Assembly (NCBI GenBank): GCA_963807085.1
Contig: CAWEBB010000035.1
Location: 1 to 64,000 of the forward strand
Length of the DNA: 64,000 bases
Direction: 5' to 3'
Origin: JACKII01 sp963807085
Lineage (GTDB): Bacteria; Pseudomonadota; Alphaproteobacteria; Bin95
Shown: positions 58,697 through 64,000 of the stretch, piece by piece
Layout of the letters: the number at the start of each line of letters is the position of its first letter
Numbering within the stretch: the first letter of the stretch is position 1
Program-made: the position numbers and the translations under genes
Notes under the pieces: model-generated
Databases searched by the model: none
The model's input: only the letters and a program-made list of their open reading frames with translations
Told to the model about the DNA's origin: nothing

Positions 58697-60626
58697 TGAC
58701 CAACGGATTGACGGTGATGCTGACCGTGCCTGTATCCGTCCCGCCGTTGCCGTCGTCGACCAGGTAGGTAAAGCCGTCGCTGCCGGAGAAGCCGGCGTCG
58801 GGCGTATAGGTGAAGGAGCCGTCCGGGTTCACGGTCACCGCACCGTTGCCCGGCCCGGCATCGAGCGATGCCGTCAGACTGTCGCCTTCCTGATCGCTGT
58901 CGTTCGCGAGCAGGCCCGCGGCGGCCACGACCGTCAGTGTCGTCCCGAAACCCGTCGCATAACTGTCCGCCGCAGCCACCGGCGCATCGTTCACCGGATT
59001 GACGGTGATGCTGACCGTGCCGGTGGCGGTGCCGCCATTGCCGTCGGCGGCCAGGTAGGTAAAGCTGTCGCTGCCGGAGAAGTCGGCATTGGGCGTGTAG
59101 CTGAACGAGCCGTCCGCATTGAGGCTCAGCGCCCCGTTCGAAACGTCGGTATCCAGCGTCACCGTCAGCGTGTCGCCATCGGGATCGCTGTCATTGGCGA
59201 GGATACCCGGTACTGCGGCCGTCAGCGTGACGTCCTCGTCCGTCGCATAGCTGTCGTCTGCGGCGACCGGCGCAGCGTTCGCACCTACCGTCACGGTTAC
59301 GGTCCCGCTGGCCGTCCCGCCGTTGCCGTCGGCAACCAGGTAGGTAAAGCCGTCGCTGCCGGAGAAGCCGGCGTCGGGCGTATAGGTGAAGGAGCCGTCC
59401 GGGTTCACGGTCACCGCACCGTTGCCCGGCCCGACATCGAGCGATGCCGTCAGACTGTCGCCTTCCGGATCGCTGTCGTTCGCGAGCAGGCCCGCGGCGG
59501 CCACGACCGTCAGTGGCGCCCCGAAGCCCGTCGCATAGCTGTCCGCAGCAGCCACCGGCGCATCGTTGACGGGGGTGACGTCGACCGTCACCGTGCCTGT
59601 GGCCGTCCCGCCATTGCCGTCCGCGATATCGTAGGTGAAGCTGTCCGCGCCGGCAAAGTCCGCTGCCGGCGTGTAGGTGATCGTGCCGTCGGGGTTGACG
59701 ACCGTCGTGCCATGGGCACCGGCCGAGGCGCCGGTCACGGCCAGCGTATCGCCATCGGCGTCCGTGTCATTCGCCAGCACCGCCACCGCCACCGAGCCAT
59801 CCTCGGCAACGCTCGCCACGTCGTCTGCGGCGACCGGCGCAGCGTTCGCACCTACCGTCACGGTTACGGTCCCGCTGGCCGTCCCGCCGTTGCCGTCGGC
59901 GACCAGGTAGGTAAAGCCGTCGCTGCCGGAGAAGCCGGCGTCGGGCGTATAGGTGAAGGAGCCGTCCGGGTTCACGGTCACCGCACCGTTGCCCGGCCCG
60001 ACATCGAGCGATGCCGTCAGACTGTCGCCTTCCGGATCGCTGTCGTTCGCGAGCAGGCCCGCGGCGGCCACGACCGTCAGTGGCGCCCCGAAGCCCGTCG
60101 CATAACTGTCCGCAGCAGCCATCGGCGGGTTGTTCGGGTCAACAACCGGCGCTTGCGGAATCAAGCCACCGACCTTCAGGCCACCGCTGGTGTAGCGAAG
60201 CGCAATCCGCTCTCCGCCGAGATCGTCGAGGGTAAAGTTGGCGCCATTGGCGGCGAGATGAAAGGTCGTGTCGCTGATGTCGTCTCGGCCGATGCCAGGC
60301 GTGCCGATCTCCACGCCGGCGTCAAAGGCGCCACCTTGTTTCTTGTTGGTGAGGCTTCCTCTCACATTTGCGCCGTTGCCCAGGTCGTTCACGGCGTTGG
60401 CTGAGAACTTCTGGTCGGTGACCTCTGCGCCGCTGGCACTCATCCTCGGCAAAAGGGACGCGTCCGACACGTCAAAAAACACCCCCCGCAGATCGGCTTT
60501 CAAGCCGCCAACCCCCTGCGCAGCGACAGTAACTTTTAATTGAATAAAACCTGCAACCATGACCTCTTCGATGGTAATAACCGTATCGATTGGCCCAGCG
60601 ACAGTGAACTGCAAGGGTTCCGACAT
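55200..60626 (-). CDS. Giant type I-secreted RTX protein with polysaccharide-deacetylase domain, copy B (intact)
   Basis: ATG at 60626; 1808 residues. Order: an N-terminal domain (~1-165, MSEPLQFTVAGPIDTVITIE, no signal peptide); five cadherin/Ig-like tandem repeats of ~95 residues (~168-640, LLANDSDPEGDSLTASLDVG, SFTYTPDAGFSGSDGFTYL); two CBM9/DOMON-like units (~640-975); a Rossmann/GATase-like region (VYSDTTAANYYNI); a NodB-like region with FYSRNDMDQ (Asp), GSHSYTHP at ~1299 and AFPWHDYGPTTWN; a beta domain; RTX nonapeptides (GGTGNDTIRGQGGNDLLLGR, ~1660-1730) and a type I C-terminus. The motif set is compatible with an active, secreted, calcium-binding polysaccharide deacetylase. No T1SS genes are in the window. 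The polymer acted on is unknown; Pel is an attractive but unproven candidate. Confidence 0.85.
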   Translation of the reverse strand: MSEPLQFTVAGPIDTVITIEEVMVAGFIQLKVTVAAQGVGGLKADLRGVFFDVSDASLLPRMSASGAEVTDQKFSANAVNDLGNGANVRGSLTNKKQGGAFDAGVEIGTPGIGRDDISDTTFHLAANGANFTLDDLGGERIALRYTSGGLKVGGLIPQAPVVDPNNPPMAAADSYATGFGAPLTVVAAAGLLANDSDPEGDSLTASLDVGPGNGAVTVNPDGSFTYTPDAGFSGSDGFTYLVADGNGGTASGTVTVTVGANAAPVAADDVASVAEDGSVAVAVLANDTDADGDTLAVTGASAGAHGTTVVNPDGTITYTPAADFAGADSFTYDIADGNGGTATGTVTVDVTPVNDAPVAAADSYATGFGAPLTVVAAAGLLANDSDPEGDSLTASLDVGPGNGAVTVNPDGSFTYTPDAGFSGSDGFTYLVADGNGGTASGTVTVTVGANAAPVAADDSYATDEDVTLTAAVPGILANDSDPDGDTLTVTLDTDVSNGALSLNADGSFSYTPNADFSGSDSFTYLAADGNGGTATGTVSITVNPVNDAPVAAADSYATGFGTTLTVVAAAGLLANDSDQEGDSLTASLDAGPGNGAVTVNPDGSFTYTPDAGFSGSDGFTYLVDDGNGGTDTGTVSITVNPLVIGGKTLDGDLGEWTASMRLDGSGYGVSGYAIYGDLQGGVYTVAITTDGLSIGPNTTIWIDADLDRSTGYQIFGLTGGAEYNVNFGADGVARLYSGAAGQTLVGAVDYGLSADGATLELAIDGSLMGAPSAVRLYSDVNDSVFLPNDYALANYVVGAQAPVVIGGTTLDGVIDPAEWLGSELLFDTAPGVSPGYSLYGAIEQDATQGGVFVMAIESELAAIGPNTTIWIDADRDAATGYQIWGWAGGAEYNINIGVDGLARLYSGAAGATFVADLDFRLAADGSALEVALPQGLMAGTPSTIRVLADVNDQVFLPDSYTGANLVIQPAPAGGPVDDPQLRIGIVYSDTTAANYYNITNYGQLFMAMQNQAMQAGIPFDLLTEADLLDSANLAQYDALVFPGFSHVKSADVDTIAASLAAAQSNYGVGLIAAGNFLTNDETGAAIPGNSYARMSSLLGVTLEGSGQTNGFDLVATGAGHPILAGYANGQLVGAYGNTSYQNFIDTTGTGQVLFNQVVTTANGGTASHDAVIATQNAARNVHFGTDAIIGNNNILGEAIDWVSTDNAPDVSLLMTRGSALFYSRNDMDQSQETYDVSGQNPGIYDVMLPIIEKWYDDWGFVGSYYVNVGANPPNQLTDWTVSKPYYDAIRALESEIGSHSYTHPDDTNLLLPDTPAILALADRVDPRNPNAVDPSTLTQAEQDLLFASYRFQFETSKLIIEHELGINVVGAAVPGAPENIDATREMIRFYDYLSGGYSGTGAGYPGAFGFLTPGETGAVYMAPNMSFDFSLIGFQGMTPAQATAAWLDEYAAITANATAPIIAFPWHDYGPTTWNIGGNETYTLQMFETVIGQAAADGAEFVTGIDLADRIASFGASSLTTSRSGSVLTASVTSSDAGQFALDVSSEGKIASVTDWYAYDDNSVFLPRSGGTFDIALGATPADLTHINDLGQRNDLILLSGNGADLNFDFAGQSDVQIDLQTQGSQTVAVTGADSARFAADGDLVLSFNAGGQHSVALDMATATAALSGGAANDILIGGTGNDTIRGQGGNDLLLGRVGDDILEGGLGDDRLEGGTGNDTLRGQGGQNTFVFRGGDGADAVDDFVAGADMLEFWDVGYTLATDVLGGFSDSAGGATLSYTGGSVQLSGVSVAQLDVNDIFVIDPLQIV

Positions 60627-60701
60627 CTCGGACCTCCATACTATAGTAGTTAGTACGCACCAAAGCTATTTTATTGCGCTTCAGATGTAGATGTGAAGCG
60701 C

Positions 60702-61163
60702 ATGTTTACGGCGGGAGCGGCGGGAAGCGGCGACGCTGGCCAAGGTGGAGCCTGCGGCCGTGGAGCAGGTCAAGACATCAGCCCGCTGCTGCGTGCCGCC
60801 CTGTTCGCGACGGCCGCCGCAACGCTGTTCTTCAGTATCACGTCGATCCTGATCCGCCACGTCTCGGCGGAGCTGCATCCCCTGGAAATCGTCTTTTTTC
60901 GCAACCTGCTTGCGCTCGTCTGGATGACTTCCTGGCTGCTGAAGGTGGGGACCGCCGGCATGAAGACGGAGCGTATGGGCTTGTTCGGGCTGCGCGCGGC
61001 GCTCGGCATGACCAACGGCTTTTGCGCACTCATCCTCGTCACGATTTCGGACGCGACGGTCCTCAGCTTCCTACCGCCGATCTTCGCGACGGTCGGCGCG
61101 GCCCCTTGGCCTAGATCCCCATCAAGCTTCTTTCCGCCGACGAAGACGTTCATCGAATTGTAA
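60702..61163 (+). pseudogene. DMT/EamA transporter, truncated at its N-terminal third
   Basis: ATG at 60702. LLRAALFATAAATLFFSITS, HPLEIVFFRNLLALVWM and LFGLRAALGMTNGFCALILV are the first helices of an EamA-type drug/metabolite transporter. After FLPPIFATVGA (about 61098) the homology stops and the DNA becomes a remnant of the giant-gene repeat (other strand). The open frame ends at 61163. Only about 4 of the 10 expected helices remain, so it is not functional. The break marks a rearrangement junction. Confidence 0.8.
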
Positions 61164-61226
61164 CCGTTCGGCATGAAGTGATCCGGGAGCTCAACGCCCT
61201 GTCCATAAGCCATCCGTCAATTTTCG
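61108..61226 (-). pseudogene. Remnant of a third giant-gene copy (5' end)
   Basis: The minus strand reads PDHFMPNGYNSMNVFVGGKK and LDGDLG, matching the end of a repeat unit (FLPNDYALANY...GGKTLDGDLGEW) in the giant proteins. At 61226 ATGCCGAAAATTGACGG matches the copy A start (ATGCCGACAATTGACGG). So about 120 bp of a third paralogue persist, with nearly everything between the start and a later repeat border deleted. Confidence 0.65.
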
Positions 61227-61466
61227 GCATGTCCGTTGACCTTCCTTTCGGCAGAATACGCCATTCCACACGTAGGCTGCCCTATCCCTGCCTGCCGCGG
61301 CAACTAATCTTGTGGAGAGTTAGCCCAAATAGCCACGCGGCACAGCTGGCAGGTTGCTGAGGAAGGTTTTCGTTCTTTGGCGCGCATCGTGATTATGGGA
61401 TGGCCCGCCCCTCTCCGGAGCAATCGTTTAGATTGCTTCTGTTTCGAGCGAGAGAGGAACGGAGCG
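61226..61466. repeat. Direct repeat: giant-gene start plus IS110 leader, copy 2
   Basis: Partner of 53086-53330. The pair of direct repeats with their IS110 copies brackets giant gene B and could recombine to delete or duplicate it. Confidence 0.75.
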
Positions 61467-62199
61467 ATGTCGATATCTGTGCTTGGAATTGATCTTGGCA
61501 AGAATGTTTGCAGCCTCGTCGGGTTGGATGAGGCTGGCGCTGTCGTCATGCGCCGGCGCCTTGTCGTGATGGCGTTGTGGAGTTTGTCGGCAAGTTCTCC
61601 CCTGTATTGTGGCGATGGAAGCATGCTGCGGGGCGCACCATCTTGGGCGCGAGCTTGAGGCCGCGGGCCACACGATCCAGCTGATGTCGCCGGAATATGT
61701 TCGGCCCTATGTAAAGGCGAACAAGAACGACGACCGGGATGCCGAAGCGATCGCGGAGGCGGCGACCCGACCGACGATGCGGTTCGTGCCGGTCAAGAGC
61801 GAGACACAATCGGACATCCAGGCGTTGCATCGGGCGCGCTCGCGATTGGTGGCAGAACGCACGGCGCTGATCAATCACTTGCGGGCTCTGCTACTTGAGC
61901 GCGGCATCGTGGTGGCGCAGGGGCGGCGCAAGCTGGAGGACGCGCTTGGTGTCATCGCCGATGAGGACGACGATCGCCTGTCGCCGCGCATACGGCTTCT
62001 GGTAGAGGATTTACGCGCCGAATGGCGCGGGCTCGACCAGCGGATCGCCGCTTTCGATGCAGAGTTCGCGGCAATGGCACGCGAGGATGAAGCGGCTCGC
62101 CGCCTTCAACAATCCCCGGGATAGGAGTGATCAATGCCACCGCGCTTGTTGCTGCCATCGGCGACGCACAGAGCTTCGGGCGCAGTCGTGACCTTGGCC
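61467..62199 (+). pseudogene. IS110-family transposase, frameshifted and 3'-deleted (copy 2)
   Basis: ATG at 61467 (MSISVLGIDLGKNVCSLVGL). A frame break near 61565 is followed by VAMEACCGAHHLGRELEAAG, KANKNDDRDAEAIAEAA and GLDQRIAAFDAEFAAM. A second break near 62115 comes before GVINATALVAAIGD. After RSRDL (about 62190) the rest of the C-terminal domain is missing: the DNA joins the same 3' flank found at 54418. Closely related to copy 1, but each copy has its own damage. Confidence 0.85.
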
Positions 62200-62417
62200 T
62201 GACAGTCGAACGGCAGCCTCGAAACCTGGAACAATGAACGGTCGCTCGAGACCGGTGTGATTATGAGGACGAGGCTGCGCGGATCTCCGTCTTGGCCGGG
62301 GCATGACCCCGAGACCGGATACGTTGACGCAGATTGGCCAGAGCAATCTTCAAAAACACCCTTGCAGACGGGGCCGGGCCATACGTTCCCTTTTCACGGC
62401 TCAAGGGAGAGAGAGCG

Positions 62418-63195
62418 ATGCGCGGCCGCGACAACCGGGACGAGGGAATGTTCAGCTATGTGCGGCTGGAAGAGCGGGTGCCCCCCGATCATCCCCTGCG
62501 CGGGATCCGTGCATAAACGGATGAAGTTATGGCCTCGTTGCATGGGCGATTCGACAGGCTCTATTCGACCCAAGGGCGGCTCTCGCCCCCCCGAGCGCCT
62601 GCAGCGGGCGACGCTGTTGCAGGCGCTGTTCTCGGTGCCCTCGGAGCGGATGCTGATGGAGCAGATCGACCATAACTGTTCCGCTGGTTTGTCGGGTTGC
62701 CGATGGACGCGCCCGCCGCCCGTCTGGTATCCGACGGTGTTCATCAAGAACCGGGACCGGCTCTTGGAAGCCGGTGTTGCGCGGGATTTCCTGGCTGCGC
62801 TGATCGCGCTTCCGAAGATGAGGCGGCTGCTGTCGGACGCGCAATTCACCGTGGCCTGTGACGTGGCGGATTTTGTCGGCGACCTGCGCCGGCGCCGGGT
62901 GACGCCGCACACCGCGGTCAACTGCGCCCGAACCAAGGCCGGCAAGACCCGCAAAACCACCATCGACGGGCGCGCCACCCGCCATCCGGGCCATGTCGTC
63001 AGCCAACGCATCCGCAAACGGGTTGGGCAAATCTTCGGCTGGATCAAGACACAGGCGGGCTACGGCAAGGTCAAGGTGCGGGGCCGGCACAAGGCCGAGG
63101 CCGCCTTCACCTTTGCCGCCGCTGCCAACAATCTGCTCCGCATCCCGAAACTGCGAGCCACAGACGCCGAGCCTATCCGCGCACAGGTCTCCTGA
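62418..63195 (+). pseudogene. IS5-group transposase, decayed
   Basis: ATG at 62418 behind GGAGAGAGAGCG starts MRGRDNRDEGMFSYVRLEER and VPPDHPLRGIR, the standard N-terminus of an IS5/ISMdi-type transposase. Breaks near 62512 and 62690 follow; TLLQALFSVPSERMLMEQID and WYPTVFIKNRDRLLEAGVAR continue the DUF772 domain. The catalytic centre is disrupted or deleted, and the C-terminus TTIDGRATRHPGHVVSQRIR, IFGWIKTQAGYGKVKVRG and FTFAAAANNLLRIPKL ends at 63195. Relic. Confidence 0.82.
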
Positions 63196-63199
63196 AGCC

Positions 63200-63748
63200 T
63201 TATGGGTCGAGGCCCTGCACACCCTCGGGCAAGGCGACTTCGAATACATTCAGGGTCATAGAGACGAGCGTGTAATACCCGCTGATGCCCACCAGATCCA
63301 CGACGCCGCGCTCACCAAACAAATCTAACGCTCGCTGGTAGCTCGCGTCGCCGACCATCTTTTCGTGGTGCAGTTCGGTGCAGAAGTCGTAAACCGCCGC
63401 CTCGTCCTCCTGCATGGAAGCGGGGCGCTCCCTGGCGGCGATCGCATCGATGATGGCATCCGAGAGGCCGCCTTTGCGCGCCAGTTGGGCATGGGCATAC
63501 CACTCGTATTGCGCGGTCCAATAGCGCGCGCAGATTATGATCGCCAGTTCCGCCAGGCGCGGTTCGAACGAAGTGTTGAAGCGGACATATTCTCCCAACT
63601 TCTGGCCGCGGTCGGCGAGTTCCGGCGAGCGAATCCAGGCAGGGAACGGGCCGCGGGCGCCGCCCCTCGGACCCGACTTGATCGCCTCCAGGATCTCTTT
63701 CTGTTGCGGACTGAGAGAAAGCGACTCAATCGGTTGCAATCGCACCAT
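63200..63748 (-). CDS. Carboxymuconolactone decarboxylase family protein
   Basis: ATG at 63748 with AAGGGG upstream, 182 residues; the longer upstream frame is not credible. The all-helical CMD fold shows FNTSFEPRLAELAIIICARY, QYEWYAHAQLARKGGLSDAI and FGERGVVDLVGISGYYTLVS. The CxxC of AhpD-type peroxidase partners is absent, so it is not a redox AhpD. Relatives are annotated as gamma-carboxymuconolactone decarboxylases of aromatic breakdown, but many have unknown activity. It lies alone beside IS debris. The last 252 bp of the window (63749-64000) contain nothing I recognise. Confidence 0.9.
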   Translation of the reverse strand: MVRLQPIESLSLSPQQKEILEAIKSGPRGGARGPFPAWIRSPELADRGQKLGEYVRFNTSFEPRLAELAIIICARYWTAQYEWYAHAQLARKGGLSDAIIDAIAARERPASMQEDEAAVYDFCTELHHEKMVGDASYQRALDLFGERGVVDLVGISGYYTLVSMTLNVFEVALPEGVQGLDP

Positions 63749-64000
63749 AGAATTACCCCTTTTGCGATAGTGGCGAATCGAAGCAATAACAGATATTATA
63801 TAATCACGAAGCGCAACCGTGGTTCTGCGTTGGTTGAGGCGCCGCCACGGTGGAATGGCTAGTGGTCTAAGCGAAACGCCTGCTATTGCAACCGTCTCGT
63901 GCATCAGCCCACTATCTCGATGATTCGATGGTTCGATGCCAACGGAGGAATGCCATCTGTTGGCATTGAACCACCAGAAGGAAAGCAGCCGTATTAAACA

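Overview
The window is GC-rich DNA from an alphaproteobacterium, most likely of the Rhodospirillales or a related group. This rests on the gene repertoire (an alphaproteobacterial-style Pel-like operon, an exosortase cluster, IS110/IS21/IS701 elements) and is an inference, not a phylogeny. There is no rRNA, tRNA or CRISPR array that I can see.

Layout. 1-3.8 kb is an insertion-sequence graveyard (IS110 x2, IS630, IS66 tail, IS1182-like). 3.9-7.45 kb holds two coupled genes for secreted paralogous proteins of unknown function. 7.73-10.29 kb is an IS21-family element with a damaged istA. 10.5-18.5 kb carries a cyclooxygenase-like heme peroxidase, a small unknown protein, an MlrC-like metallohydrolase, threonine synthase, a luciferase-like monooxygenase and a gamma-glutamyltransferase. 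18.8-24.1 kb is an exosortase/exopolysaccharide cluster: tyrosine autokinase, Wzz-type chain-length protein, AAA ATPase and an exosortase fused to an EpsI-like domain. 24.4-32.6 kb is a run of minus-strand metabolic and housekeeping genes: SDR, Bcp, PrmA, UvrD/PcrA, CsaA, class IV aminotransferase, thiolase and enoyl-CoA hydratase.

33.0-46.2 kb is a rearranged Pel-type exopolysaccharide locus. Five minus-strand genes (ExoF-like exporter, PelD-like, PelE-like, PelF, PelG) are joined by 4-base overlaps. A divergent plus-strand pair encodes a PelA deacetylase-like protein and a TPR protein. A separate convergent gene encodes the PelA-type GH114 hydrolase. A LuxR-type regulator lies beside the locus. 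No recognisable PelB or PelC is present, PelD lacks its GGDEF module, and the deacetylase-like gene has lost the His pair of its metal site.

46.9-61.2 kb holds two giant, related, type I-secreted (RTX) proteins with an apparently complete polysaccharide-deacetylase motif. Copy B (55200-60626) is intact. Copy A (47198-53093) has an expanded 483-bp repeat array and two one-base deletions. A near-identical 3.83-kb block links them, and a scrap of a third copy lies at 61.1 kb, fused to a truncated transporter. IS110 copies flank copy B. 61.4-64 kb ends with more broken IS elements and a carboxymuconolactone decarboxylase family gene.

Two window-wide points matter. Many otherwise well-conserved genes carry single-base frameshifts, so either the assembly has indel errors or this genome is decaying. 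A family of paired palindromes sits just downstream of at least four minus-strand genes and probably acts as terminators or REP-like repeats.
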